A stretch of 64,000 nucleotides of DNA from Golubevia sp. BC0850 (taxonomy: Eukaryota; Basidiomycota; Exobasidiomycetes; Golubeviales; Golubeviaceae), in NCBI GenBank assembly GCA_012976225.1, contig JAAVVG010000004.1:806001-870000 (forward strand), given 5' to 3'. Made by a program: the position numbers and the translations under genes. A model generated the notes under the pieces. The model made no database searches. It was not told the origin of the DNA and saw only the letters and a list, made by a program, of their open reading frames with translations. Position 1 is the stretch's first letter, and every line of letters starts with the position of its first letter. Positions 1 to 12,700 of the stretch are shown here, piece after piece.

Positions 1-3000
1 CCCAACCCATTTCTGAGATTCATCGACAGTCTGATCAATCAAAGGTGAAACTTGAGGTTGAATTCTAACAATTTCATCGTGTCCGTTAAAAGGATCAGAC
101 CTTTGATTGCTAGAGGTTTCTTCTTTTCCTTTTCCCTTACCCCCAATCCTTCTCAAACTTCCCAACCCAGATAAAGAACCAACAGAAAATCTTGATTGAT
201 TGTTAGGTCCACTTCCTTTGTTTTGATTTGAATCTTCTTCTTCTTTATCACTGAGAATAGTAGGAGAGGCATTATTTGAACTATTCGAATTCGGGTTCTT
301 GATTTTCAAGCTCAAAGCAGCTCTTTGATCTTCCATTCTACCTCTTTTACCCATTCTCATCACTAATTCTTCGATATTGATATCCATGACTTGTTGTTGA
401 GATTGAGAAGAAGAGGAAGCTTGAGTATTCCCAAGTTGAGAATTCTGAATTGCAGCTGCTAACTTAGGGGGCGCAGAAACTCTCTGATCTGCAAGTTGAG
501 GAACAGCACTATAGAGCCTTTCAATTGAAGATTGAACCAGACTCAGATCAGCAGAAGTTCTAGCTGCATACTCGGATCTTCCAGAAGGCGATCTCGCTCT
601 TTCTCCTTCCTCCTTGCTCTGAGAGGTCGATTGTTGAGCCAGAGGATTTCTGAGAATACCTGGAGGAGTTTGAAGCGCAGCACTTGATCCGTTTGGAGAT
701 CTGAGAGAACTTGAAACTGAGTTTCTGTCTCTATCCTTCTCCTTTTCTTTGTAAGCCGCTCCTTCTTTATCCGACGAAGCGATTCCGAGCCCAGCATATG
801 CGGGTAGAGTAGTAGATTGACTTCCAATGAGACTAGATCGCAAACTACCTCCATGAGTATCTACGCTTCTTGATTCCACTCCATCTTCTTCCTCGTACCT
901 GGGTGGGGCCGGACTTCTTGTAGCATTGGCAGGTGAAGACGGATTGACATATTGAGCTGTAGTAGCTCCGGCCCTGTTGGCTAGAGTAGTTGTCGAAGTC
1001 TCAACAGATCCGACAGCTCCTCTGTCACTTCGAGCTGAGAGACTGGAAGTTCTTGAAAGTCTACCAAGGCTGTTGAGATCCCCTTTCAGACTCTGCTGAT
1101 CCATTTCCTGCGATTGATGTTGAACTTGAGGTCCTGGGGTGATTCCAGCGATGTCTCGTAGCGAAGGCGTCTGACTGGCTACCGACGCAGAACTCGCTCC
1201 TGCACTCCTGCTCCTCAGACTCGAACCGACAGCCCCGTATCCATATCCAAATCTTGAGGGGCTAGGTGAATAAATGGCTCTTCTAGCTGCTACTAACTCT
1301 CGAGTGATTGCTAGAAGATGGGAAGCTTGAGAAATTGGACCTAGCGAAGCAGAAGCGTTATCTAGATTGGAATTGATCCTGCTGTCTGCGAAAGGTTCTG
1401 AGAGAGAAGGGAACCTCGGAAACAGCTCCGAATCCGTTGATACCACCTCGTTAGAGCACTCAGAGCCAAGTGAGATCCTGTCTTCCCCAACCTTTCCATT
1501 CTCGCTTCCCAAAGTTCCATGAGGAAGGTTCCTGCCACTGAGATTGGCCATCAACTTGTGAAGAGTTGAGAAGACATCTGGTTCCTGTTGATGGTGTTCT
1601 GTCGTTTCTGCGAATGGGTCTCTAAGCTGTTCTTCTATGAGATTGAATTGAGGGGCGGTAGTAGTTGGAAAAGAGCCTCGTCGCTGATGTGGTTGAGAAT
1701 CAAACGCAGGAGTGGCTAGAGGTAGGGAGGAGCTAGAAGCGGAAGGTTGATTTGGATCTGAGATTTGAAGATGTTGAGCTTGACGATGTTCTTGAGAAGA
1801 AGACCCGGAAGGACTGTCTAGAGATGGAGGAGACATTGGAGAGGTAGGGTCCAATCCTTCGGATCCCAAGACAGAGAAAGATCCGGATCCACTATCTTCT
1901 CCTTCGGATTCTTCAGCTTCTCCAGTTGTGGTCCTATGATGATGAGAGCTTTGATTGTTCTCCTTTCGAACTTGATTCAGAGACTTGACCAACGCACCTA
2001 GAGTTGAGGAGAGTTGAATGTCGGAGGGTGAGGCTAGAAGTTGAGATGTTGAGGACGTTGAAGAGTTGAGAGTTGGGAGAGCATCTAACAGACTAATGAG
2101 CTTTGAAAGAGAGGCTTCCGTTCGTATTCCAAGTCCTGAGGATTCTCGAGAAAGCTCCGGGTGTGCCGAAGATGCAGCCGGGGTAGTCCCTGATGCTTGA
2201 GGAGGTTGAACTCGTTCTGGTACCAAGCTGCTTGAAATCTCTTCCACGGTATCTAGCAGAGATGTCAAGAGCTCCTTGGTCGTGAAAGCGGGTTGAGCAG
2301 AGGTTGAAATTGAAGGCGAGGTTGAGACGGCATTGACCTCAGGGGTGGAGCCGACCTCAGGGGTGGAGCCGGCCTCAGTTGTGATGGAGGATAAGAAGTT
2401 GAACAGCAAAGAGTGTAGAGCTTTGAGAGCTGCTAATTGGACTGCCAGTAGAGTCAAACTCAAGTCGGCCTGAGATGGAGAAGAGGACTTTCGGTCAGAG
2501 CACTGACTCCCGATCTCTACCTGATCTTATCCTCTGCGTCCCTACTCCCCCTCTTATTCAATTAATAGACTCACCTGAAATTGATTTCCTTTGACATCCC
2601 TCTTCTGCAAAGCAACCGGATCGAAGGGAGGCAAGGTGGCTTCCCTGGCCAAGTCATCTTCATCCGCCAGTTCCTCCAATTCCTCCTCCTCATCTGCACC
2701 TTGATTCTCATTCTTCCTCTCTGAAATGACACCAGTTGGTAGTGGACTATCAATGAAAGAAGTTGGTGAAGCAGGAAGACTGAGAGAAGAGGTAGAAGTG
2801 GTTGCTGAGGTGTTGATGAGGCTTTGAAATGGAGATGGTGCTCTTTCTCTGCTGATTCCCTCTTGACTTGTCGCCTCTAATCTTCTCGAGACTAAAAGAT
2901 CCTCAGGTTCATGAGTTGGAGGAGAAGGTAGAATGACTGAACCATCTTTACTTCTTTGAAGTGCGCTTGCGATTGGAGATGGTGGAGGAGGTGGTAATGG

Positions 3001-3105
3001 ATTGCTTCGAATGGATGGAGAAGATGGATTGGATCGAGATCTAGAGGGCACGATTGGATCAATGATCGTTACTGAAGGCGTTCTTTTCTTCTCCAACGTT
3101 GCCAT
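1..3105 (-). CDS. Ser/Pro/Gln-rich protein of unknown function, 3' end beyond window
   Basis: I do not recognise this protein. Translation begins at 3105 (MATLEKKRTPSVTIIDP). Exon 1 is 3105-2575 and a 105-bp intron (2574-2470) has a GTGAGT donor and CAG acceptor. Exon 2 runs from 2469 to base 1 in one open frame, phase 0 on both sides, giving at least 1,000 residues with no stop reached. It is mostly low complexity: Ser, Pro, Gln and Asn tracts, an acidic stretch near residues 140-160, and short helical leucine-rich segments just after the intron (AALKALHSLLFNFLSS). A PPRYEEED segment near residue 710 is a PPxY-type motif that could bind WW domains such as those of Rsp5-class ubiquitin ligases; this is inference only. 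A regulatory or scaffold protein is plausible. I am confident that it is coding but have no call for its function. Confidence 0.75.
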
Positions 3106-3240
3106 GCTTCAGAATTGAGTGGGAGTTGGGGTTGGGGGAGAAGAAAGGAAGCATGATCGATCCGGCGTCGATTGAGAAGAGATTGGCGCACAAGCCATGA
3201 CAGACATTTGACGTTTGACATGATACTGAAGACATGCTAC

Positions 3241-3246
3241 ATATAA
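3241..3246 (-). promoter_or_regulatory. TATA-like sequence upstream of the Ser/Pro-rich gene
   Basis: Read on the minus strand this is TTATAT inside GCTTATATGT, about 136 bp upstream of the ATG at 3105. It lies in the gap between that gene and the stop of the SIMPL gene. This is a motif match only. Confidence 0.25.
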
Positions 3247-3420
3247 GCAGCTGAAATTTCTATCAGGGAATGGACTTCAGTCTGTCTGGAGTTATGCCCT
3301 TCAATCGGTGGCAGCGAGCCCAAAGAGCTGTCAATCCCGTCCATTCCACACAACGACCTTCAAAGCATTAAAATTACATTGCCCTTCCAAAAGATCAGAT
3401 TTTTCCTTCATAAAATCCTT

Positions 3421-4424
3421 CTACGTAGCTTCAAACTTAGTGTCCAAACAGCAACTAATCTCTACATCCTCAGGTTTAAGATCCAGTCCTTCTTCTTCCC
3501 CGTTGCCTCCTCCCCCCATTCTCCTCGACATCATAGCCATGGGAGCTCCAGGACCGCCATAGTTGCCACCACTACTTCCAGCTTGGATCTCTAAGCATCT
3601 GAGGCTCTTTAAGCCGAGAGCGTTGGCGTAATCTTTAGCTTGAGATTGAGCTGATTGAACTGCTTCTACCCTGAGTTTTGTCTGTAGAGAGGCTCGTGTA
3701 ATTTCGGTGATGGACCATTCTATGGAACTGATTTCACATGATGGAATTGGTGTTAAAAGAGCGATGACATTTGATAGCTGTAGGAGGAGGGAGAGCGGGA
3801 AGGGGAAGAAGGTGAGAGGCTGCGGTTTTTTTTGCAGTCCAAAGTCTCTTCTAGTCAGGTCTGCCCCGAAAAGACCTGATATGTTCTACGCTTTTTCCCC
3901 CCTTCTTCTCAAGCCTGCGTTCGCTCCTCCCATGTTGACGGTCTGCCCTCCGAGCCTGCTTTTACCTCCGGGTTTCTCATTCTCAACTCACTTCCTCAAA
4001 GTCCCTGAACTTAGCCTTGAGCCCTACGTTTGAATTACATCTCTCTTCTTTCTTTTCTCCCTCAGAGAAGTAGTGATTGTAGAATGAGACTGTCAAGGAA
4101 CTCATACTCCACCAGGTGATAGCAGAGCTCTCGGAAACTTGGCCATCTGATGAGGTTCGAAACTTGCTCTTGAAGATAGCAGAGACTTGATTGGCTGATT
4201 GGCGAGCTAGCTTCGTGGCCTATCCAAGAAGAATCCGGAGAGAGAGAGAAAGGAATAGAGGATGAGAAGATAAATCGGATAAGATGGAAGAATTCTTGAG
4301 GATTTCACCTGAAGCTCACCTGTTCCTTATCTTTCCTTTCAACCTTGATGTTGACTTTAAGAGTAGCTCTCTCTGGTGGTTGATGATGTTCTGCTTTAGA
4401 TGAAACGTTAATAATCGTACTCAT
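3421..4424 (-). CDS. SIMPL-domain (DUF541) protein
   Basis: Three exons: 4424-4320, 4219-3992 and 3777-3421, all joined in phase 0 with GTGAGC and GTGAGT donors, giving 229 residues. The product starts MSTIINVSSKAEHHQPPERA, followed by a strand-rich TLKVNIKVE segment. A helical part reads ATKLARQSANQVSAIFKS, and the C-terminal half contains VEAVQSAQSQAKDYANALGL. That last segment matches the family signature in which the second helix ends in the A..YA..LGL motif. SIMPL proteins are known from bacteria and as the animal IRAK1-binding protein; their biochemical role is poorly defined. No signal peptide is visible, so a cytosolic location is inferred. The C-terminus has a Gly/Met-rich linker (residues about 185-205). 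The gene starts 75 bp from the start of F-box-like copy A on the other strand. Confidence 0.7.
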
Positions 4425-4499
4425 TACTCATGTACCCACGTTCGTGGATAAGGGAAGTCAAAAACACCTTGCTTCTCGACCACTCGATCCTTTCGCAAA

Positions 4500-6390
4500 A
4501 TGAACGACATCCAAATCAAGCCTTCCAAAGACGAAACTAAGATTGCTCCAAACTTGGACTCCGTTCTGCAAGATGTCACAGAGGCAATCGTAGAACAAGT
4601 GAGAAGTTGAACAAACCAAGACGAAAGCGTAGAGGAGAGAGAGGCAAGCAGAAGATGAGTGTCATATACCCTCTTCTACAAGGAGCGGACTGAAGGAATG
4701 AGAGAAATGCTGATTCTTGAGTTGTCTAATCCATCGCAGATTGAGAGACTCTACTCTCAAGAGCGTCACTCTCCTTTGCACCAAGACTCATCCGATCTGG
4801 CAACGCAGCCTTCTAACTGAGGTCACCGTATCGCTAAAAGCCCTTCTATCTCTCTACGAATGTTTGGAACGAAACAGCGAAGGCTATGCTAAACTAGTCA
4901 AGTTGCTCAAATATACAGAATACTCAAGTATAAATGAAGAACTAGCAGGGTTCTTGTCCTTCTCTATTCTTCCAGCAGAAAACGGTGTTTCTATCCGAGT
5001 CAAAGATGGCATCAGCTTGGCAAACCAGTCATTTCTCCGAAAATTGTTCAATCTTCAATCACTGGTCATGCTGCATCCAGGTTTCATTCCTCTGTTACAA
5101 CACTGGGTCGGAGGCAAGTCGATTCCACTTCCTTTCTTCACTGGCTCTCTCAAGAGAATCTTCATTTCAGGAGAAAGCCCTGATTATTGGAATCACCTAT
5201 CAGCTAGAAATGTTATCTGGATCAGGACTAGCTGTTCAACGTCTGGCCGCTTTTGGTTTCACGATGAGTTCCGTTGAAGATTTCAACTTCCTATCAGAAT
5301 TTAAATCCTACTTCAAGGGTTTCTCAAACGTTACCCGATTAGCTCTCAGCGTTAGATTTGATTATGCTATTTCAGATAAGAGAACTTGGTGGGGTTTACC
5401 TAGAGAACAGGAAAAGGAGTGGATTGGTGGAAATAAGAAAACGGAGGCGATCTGGAATTTATTGCAAGTCACAAAAGAACTATCATCTTTGGAACTCTCA
5501 ATTAATAAGAACCAATTTCGTAATGTAGGAGATAACACAGAACTTCATCCAAGCTGTTTGTCCAGTCTCCATCAAAGCTTCAATTCTGCACCTTCGAACA
5601 TTTCCCATCATTCCTGATTATAGAGATTCCAATCTACCAATAAGTACCTTTTCCGTCTTGACAGGGTTGAAGCTCTGGTCACTGGATCTGTCAACTCTCG
5701 AAAGTCTCGACCCTCGTCGCCAAATCAAAATACCACCGAACGTAGATGATTTACGTCCCTTTTTATAATGCTCGATGTGTTAATGACCATCCTGCTTGTA
5801 CTTTCGAAGAGGAATATTACCTGCAGAATCTGCTTGAGTCTAGACCTTTCCCGAAGCTGTAAGTTGTTGGGGTACCGAAAGAGCCGGTGGCTAAAAATGG
5901 AGAGATCCATGACTCCGTAGGCGAGTTGGAGGATTGGGAGGGTCACAGACCAGATTTGGAGCAGTCAGAGATCTTCAAGAGTGGAAGGCTTACCCTGAGG
6001 GAGCTCGAACGAAGGGAGATGGGTGAGTGGCGATGTGTTGAAGGTTGCTTTTTCTTTCGCTGGATTCTTAATCTTTCTCCTCCCATGTAAATTCTCTCTT
6101 CCCTCTCTCAGTCGGGGATGTCTCGAAAGGAGAAGATTGCGTATCATCGTTCGAATTGATGTACCATTGGTGATCTAGACCAGTGTTCATGTGAGTTAGC
6201 CGATGAAGGTGGGCAACTGAAACAAGAACTCAATCAACTGACTGTTTTCAACACTTCACATGATTCTGCCGGTTTCCTTTTTAGGTTCATTTCAATCGGT
6301 CTCTGCTGCAACGAGTTCTCAATCACAAACGTCAGGCTAAGGTTCTTCTCCTCAGTGTTTTATTGCAGAACTGAATTTCGTCTCAGTCAC
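4500..6390 (+). pseudogene. Broken F-box-like gene, copy A
   Basis: This is one of three dispersed copies of the same gene. It opens with an ATG at 4500 and the PNLDSVLQDVTEAI segment, followed after an intron by LRDSTLKSVTLLCTKTHPIWQRSLL from 4735. Together these resemble an F-box-like helix set followed by a leucine-rich tail. The copy is decayed. The first-exon donor, AAG|GTGAGTG in copies B and C, reads AAGATGAGTG here near 4652. A stop falls in the first-exon frame, a frameshift lies near 5225, and a short deletion near 5590 shifts the frame again. Conserved pieces continue to the segment ending ERREMG near 6024, then an intron-like gap, then a shared tail with TAAGGTTCTTCT near 6342. 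F-box proteins normally recruit substrates to SCF ubiquitin ligases. A functional product is unlikely unless unusual splicing rescues it. Confidence 0.65.
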
Positions 6391-6785
6391 TCTCTTCGTG
6401 GGTCGTGGGAGCGTTTTGGTCCTGGAGAAGTTGAAATGAACTCGAGCTTACCGAGACTTGAGGCTTGAGGGATGAAGAGAACCGACAATCTGAGCAAATT
6501 TGGCAGCTGGCTGACTGCGAGTGATAGAAGATGTCAATCACCAGATCGAATCAAATTTCAGGTTTCAAAGGGGCTCGGTTCAACATTCGAGTGAGCTCAT
6601 CAATCTTTCCCTCAGATCTCATCGTTGCTTTCAAGCTCAAGTTGCACAAAGACAAACGAAACGGACTATAAATTCACGGGAGATACAAATCAATGTTAGC
6701 ACGTAATGATACAAGCAAAAATGTAGAGAGAGAGGAAAGCTTTGTAACAGAGGTATTAGGAGAAAACGTATTGTAAGCCACCAGC
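6391..6785. other. Gap between copy A and the XMAP215 gene, nothing recognised
   Basis: 395 bp with no convincing open frame. It probably holds the 3' untranslated region of the minus-strand XMAP215 gene and the eroded end of copy A. No transposon or RNA gene is visible. Confidence 0.5.
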
Positions 6786-9700
6786 TCAACTGACGAACTT
6801 GGCTTTCAGAGCAGCCAACCTTTCGTCGTTGGCAGAGTTGCGGATGCGACTTCCAGAGGGAGAGGGAGTTCCTTGAACGTCACCATTCGACATTAGAGAA
6901 TATCTGTTGGGAGGAGGAGAGGTCGGTACTTCCCCAGTTCCACCGACAGGAGGAGAAGTCAAACCAGCAGAGATGACGGAAGCCCTTGGAGGAGGACCTT
7001 CCGTCAGCATACTTGATCTAGTGGAATCGAGTACTCTTGATTCGCGAATGCTGGCACGTTCTGGTAAAGGGGAAGGGAAGAGAAGAAAAAGAAAAGATCA
7101 GCACTTGTAGAGTCAACAAACCGTCTACAACATGTCGCCACTCACTGTCGTCAGCAGCAGAAGCGTCTGGCACAGCATCTGGATCTTCTCTTTCGAGATT
7201 GGCCAGAGCCCGTTTGATATATCTCTGGAAGATTGGTCCGGTCTCTGCCAAAGCTCTAGAGACGCTGGCTTCCTTGTGAGGATACTTCTTCTGAAATTCG
7301 TAAAGATCCTTGATAGCAGGACGACTCTCTTCCTTGTGAGAGATACGCTGAAAGATGTTTTTAAGTTCAGCTCCAGTGTTGTCAGAATCGTCCGCAGAAT
7401 TAGAAGAGGGGGGAGACTTTGGAGACGAGATTGGCGCTCGTGTTGGATTTGAAGATCTTGTCTCAGTAAGCTTTTCTGCGGGCTGCTGTACTTCAACTTC
7501 GTCGTTATCTAGAGTATCGGCGAGATCCTCTCCAGCAACTGAAGTAGTGGTAGACTTAGAACGAGCGTGACCTTTGTCGGCATTCAATTGACGTAGAAGC
7601 TGATTGTAGACATGACTTTCGACTGGTTTCTCGATCAAGTCCAACAAGTTCAAAGCCTCCTCCCCATAGAATTCCGTGAATTTCTGCAGGAGAGCTTTGA
7701 GAGTTCTGAAAGGGTAGTCGGCCAACTGAGTCTTGTCCACCGCCCTCTGTTTCCATTCAGAGGGAGGGATGACTAGAAGGAAGTTTTCGATGTCGAGAAG
7801 GAGCTGCTGTGCATCAACCAGGTTGTCTTTAAAGGAATTGTCGAGACGCTTAGCGATCTTCCAAAGACACTTGATGATGAGCTCGGCGAACTTGGTGCGC
7901 TTCACCAGCAATTCTCCCTCTAGCTCGCGAAGGTCCTCGGTAGCCTCTGCCAGGATCGACAGGAAGACGCTGCGACGATGAGAAGAAAACAAAAAAAATG
8001 GTCAGCTGAGGAATAACTTGAAGGATCAGGGAGTCAAGAGAGCTGAAATACTCACGCGAAGAGAGCGTTCAAATTGCACGAACTGAAAGCCCTAAGAAGA
8101 AGGGTGTTGATGTTCTTGGCATAGGCTTGAGAATCTCGATTGTCTGTCTTTCCAGTAACGTGAATGAGACGCTGGAGGAGTTCCGTCATCAGAGGAACCA
8201 GAGCGGATCTGCTGATGAAGCTTGCCAACGTTCTTTCATCGTCGAAGACAGGCCTGCCGTCGAACATCATGTTGATCAGAATCAAGATGTGTTTTCTCAA
8301 CCTGTCAGCCTCAGGGCTACGGGCTTGATCTCCTTCAGCGAACGCTCTCCTGAGCTGCTTTGTACTGGCGCTTGCTAGTCTGTCAGCATGTCGAGCGAGA
8401 GAAGGAGCCGCTTCTTGAACGTCTTCCTCGAGAGTCTTGATGGCTGCGATACTCCTCTGCAAATCACTGCTGAGGATCTCGTTGATGGACTGCTCGATAG
8501 CAACATCGTCACTTTCGTCTCTGTAGGATTGAGACTGATCGGCCAAAGCTTCCTCATCTTTGTATTCCTCGTCGAGGTGGCTTCCGTTTCCGTTGGCTCT
8601 TCCATTTGGATCTTCATGAGCGTCTACCTCGAACTCTGAGTCACGTTTCAAAGCCTGAGCAGGTTCTGAAGGTCTAGAAGAAGGAGGTCGAAGACCGCTA
8701 GGAGCCGCTAACCTGCTCTTTGGAGGCTGAATTCCCGAAGCTGCGACAGAAGGTCTGGCCAGACGAGATGGCAACTTACTACCAGTAGTGGGGGAGGAAG
8801 AAGCGGCTGCGTTTGTCTTGATTCCACCAGGCGGCGAGAAGGTGCTTCCAGGTCTAGCAATGCTTGAGGCTCTACTTGCCGAAGCTGCAGGACCGGACGA
8901 AGGTCCACCAGTGGTTCTCTTGAGACGTTCTTCCAATAGAGACTTGTCCTTAGCAGGCAGAGTTCCGACCAATTTCCAGACGTCTTCTCCGACGATCTTG
9001 TAAGCCTCTCCTAGAGTCATCAAAGCGGCCGTTCGAACGTTGGTGTCCCTATCAGCGATCTGCTTTCCTATGATGGGCAGAGTCTTGGCTGGAACGCAGA
9101 CTTGAAGACCATTCTTAGCGAAGAGGTAACCGAGCTCGCTCAGACATTCCGTCCTTGTACGGGCGTTCTTTGAAGGTAGACCAGACTCGATGTAGTAGGT
9201 GAGGAGCTTGCTAGGTGGGAAGATGAAGGTGAGGTGACGGAAGATCTCTCTGATTCGGTCACGGAACTGAGTCTTCGCGTCACCGAACTGTTAGAGAAGG
9301 AGAAGTAAGAGAAGAGAGAGATCAGAATCGGCGGCGGGGGAAGATGCTCTGAACCTTCTAAAGGGACTGACTCACCTTCGCTACGAGACATGGCAGAATG
9401 CAATTGGCCTCGTAATCGCTCATGTGATACTGCTGAGACCTAAGCAGTTCGACTAGATGATCCAACACGTCTAGAGACTTGATAGTGATACTAGTGTTGT
9501 TATCAGTCAATCGGATAGCGACATACTTGAAGACCAGATCCGAGTTAGCCACAGTCCTAGCGATAGCGTCTTCAGGATCCAATCCATACTCTTCTTCAGC
9601 AAAACTAGGAGTTCCGATGAAGTTCGTCAACAGACCCAGAGCAGACAAGAAGTCTCTCTCGGCGTTGTGATCTTTCGAGAACATAGAATCGGTGAGGCTT

Positions 9701-12700
9701 TGACTCAGATGAGGTTCAGCTTGAGAGCGAAGGGTCTCCATGAGCTCTGGTCTTGGAGTTCCTTCGCTGCTGATCCAATGTTGACCACGAGCTTCTTTAC
9801 GCTCTCTTCCAGCTTTAGCTTTGCCTTCTGCTGTGATGAAAGGTGGAGTCTTGTCGACTGGAGTTGAAGATGAAGCAGCGGAGCTTGAGACTCCCACTCC
9901 AGGCTTCTTCAGTCCACCAAGCTTCGATTTGAATCCAGGAGCTGGGAGTCCTCGACTGTCCAGGTCATCAGAATCCAGTCTAGAGATCGGTCTCGATCCT
10001 GGAGCTTTGAGAGATCGCATAGCTGCACTGGCCAAAGGCTGCTTGCCGGCAGGTTTGGCGATGCTGCTATGACGAGGCGAAGATGGAGCAGGGGAGGACG
10101 AGCGAGAAGAATCATCGGCGGCTATCGCTGCTGCTATGGCAGGCTTCTTGATCGTAGCCGTTTTGACTGGCGCAGGAGCAGGAGCAGGAGCGGCGGGAGC
10201 TGGAGCAGAGGCTTTTGCCATTGCTTGAGCTTGAGTCCTTGCCGCGTCGATGAGAGGAGTGACTGAAGTTCTGGAGGCGGCTTTGAGCTGACCAGTCTGA
10301 TCGTTGACGAGCTTGAAACCAGCTCTGAGGATAATGTAAGGGAGAACAGCTTGAGCGGCCTTGCGTACTGCAGCTAGCTTGTCATCTAAGCACTGGACCG
10401 CTGAAGGAGCTAGAGGAGCTAGATCCATCGGCTTCTCTGGAGGATGAGCTGAAAACCAATCTCCCATCCAAGTGTAGAGCTCTTGACGAAGCATCGGATT
10501 GGCAGTCTTGGCATCCAATTGAGTTGCGAATCCAGAGATCATTGGACCTGCTCCTACTTGTTCTGCGATGGCAGTCAAAGCCGCAGAGGCGGAGGCTCTG
10601 ATTGGTGCTTTCGCGTCAGCTAGAACTTGAGCGATGGGACCTGCGAAAGCACGAGCGTGTTGATCGAATCCTTTGTTCATGGCAGATGCGATACGAGATA
10701 TGACGTCCAGAGCCAGATTCCTGACTGCCACGTTGCTGTCTGCGTATCTGAGCTTGAGAGGAGTGACCAGCTCTGTCATGCTCGGTTTGAGCCTCTGGTT
10801 AGCTTCCAGAATTCCTTGAAGCTCTTCCAAAGCCTCCTTTCTCTCTTTCCAGTTGGCATCTCCGAGTCTAGTTAGGATAGAAGAGGGGACCAACTTGTCC
10901 AGATCCACTCGAGGGATCAGATCGTCCAGAGCGTCTTCCTCTGCAGCAGCGGCAGCAGCAGCTGCAGCTCCTCCACCACCGGATCCTTTGCCTCCAGCGA
11001 CAGGTGGAGCTTTGTGCTCAGCTCCGAACTTGGTAGGCTCAGGACGATCGAGACCTGAAGCCTTCTCGATCTCAGCTTCTACAGAGGTCTTCAGCTGAGA
11101 GTTGAGATCTCCCAAGAAGGTGTTGATGGCTGGACCGATGAAACGACTGATAGTTCCGATGACCTTGGTAGCATTCGTCCTGACTCCAGCGTTGGCCGAC
11201 TTGAGACAGGCGATGAGATGATCGATGATTCCACGCATGTCTACTCCAGTAGTTCCAAAGTCGAGAAGAGATTGATCCACCCAAAGGAGAGAATCGGCGA
11301 TGGCTTTTGGTGCCTTCAGAGAAGCTAGAGGTCCCAGAGCCTGAGCCAGAACGAATCCGTAGGAGGTCTTCTCGGAGTAGACGTTGAGAGTCTCTCCAGC
11401 CGGTCCTTTGAGCTTGATGTCTCCTAGCTTGTCGCAGAGAGGTTGTACTGAAAGAGCGATCGAAGACCTGCCAAAGGTTGGGCATTCTTCGGCGAGAAGT
11501 TGAAGGACCTTGTAGACCTCCGATAGGACTTGGAAATTGCTCTCCTTCCAGCCAGGTTTCTTCGCTAAAGATCGTAGAATGACTTCTGACTCAATCGTCT
11601 CCACCTCTCCTTTCAACCAAGTCAGAAGTTCAGTCATTCCACCGAGACGTTCCTTCCAGACTCCACTAGCGATTTGAGTACTGATAGCCACAGGGATGAG
11701 TTCAGCTGCTCTGGCTTCGGCGTCTTCTGAGCTGAATCGATATTTGACAGGTTCGGTGGCAGCGGCAGCCTTTCCACTGGCAGCACGAGGAGCTGAACCA
11801 CCAGCAGCTGCTGGCTTCTTGGCTGTGGAAGTAGAGGCAGCAGCAGGGGCTGGCTTCTTCGCCTGAAGAAGGAGAGAAGGAAGAAGTCAGCAGGCGCTCG
11901 ATCTCCATGTAAAGAGTTTCTCCGACCCTCTCGTCACTCACCATCAACCTAGCTGGAGGCTTTGCTGCAGCAGGCGGAGCAGCTGCCCGAGGAGCTGGAG
12001 ATTCATTCTCCTTATCACCCATCACCGGCTTCTTCGGAGCTGGAGCAGCAGCTTTGGGTTTGGCAGATGAAGGAGCAGGTTTCTTTGGAGCAGCAGTCGC
12101 AGACGGAGCCGCTGAAGCTGGACCTCCCATCTTTGCCTTGACAGTAGCTACCTTGAATTCTTCCTGAATCTTCCCTTTCTTGATATCGTCCATTCCATCC
12201 AAGAATTGATTCATCGGTCTTTCTCCAACCAACTTCATCAGCGTTCCCATCCCTTGCCAACCTGCTTCTCTCACATCTCCACTCGCATCATTTGAAGCGA
12301 TTACTAAAGCGTCGGCGATAGGTTTGATATCTACTTTGGCAGGAGCAGTTCTCGTCGTCCTGAGACATCTAACCAAGAACCTGATAGCTTCTGTCTTGAC
12401 GTTTGGATTCTTGTGTTTGGTAGCTGCGAAGATATCTTCTAGAACTTCCGAGAATGTGACAGTCTGAAAAATGGCATCTAGAGTCTTGGCTAGAACTTCT
12501 ACTGTAGAAGCTTTCTTCTCTTTCAACTTCTCTAGAATGGGAGGTAGAACTTTCTCTTTGTATTTGGAGAAACCAGTCCTTAAACCCTTAGCCATAGATT
12601 CGATACATCTACAACATTCCAGAACAACGTTGATATTTGAGTCCTTGGCGATCTTGGTCGTCAATTGATCGACAACAGAATCATAACCATTATTCATTAG

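Noticed and set aside
2341-2375. Short tandem repeat (GAGGT(C/G)GGCTCCACCCCT type) in the Ser/Pro-rich gene
   Set aside because: A two-unit in-frame duplication of a few codons in a low-complexity region; ordinary.
4425-4499. CCACGTTCGTGG near-palindrome between the SIMPL gene and copy A as an operator
   Set aside because: Single imperfect occurrence with no second copy nearby.
7037-11098. Many plus-strand open frames opposite the XMAP215 gene
   Set aside because: They are shadows of the strong coding bias on the minus strand; the minus-strand exons carry the conserved TOG domains.
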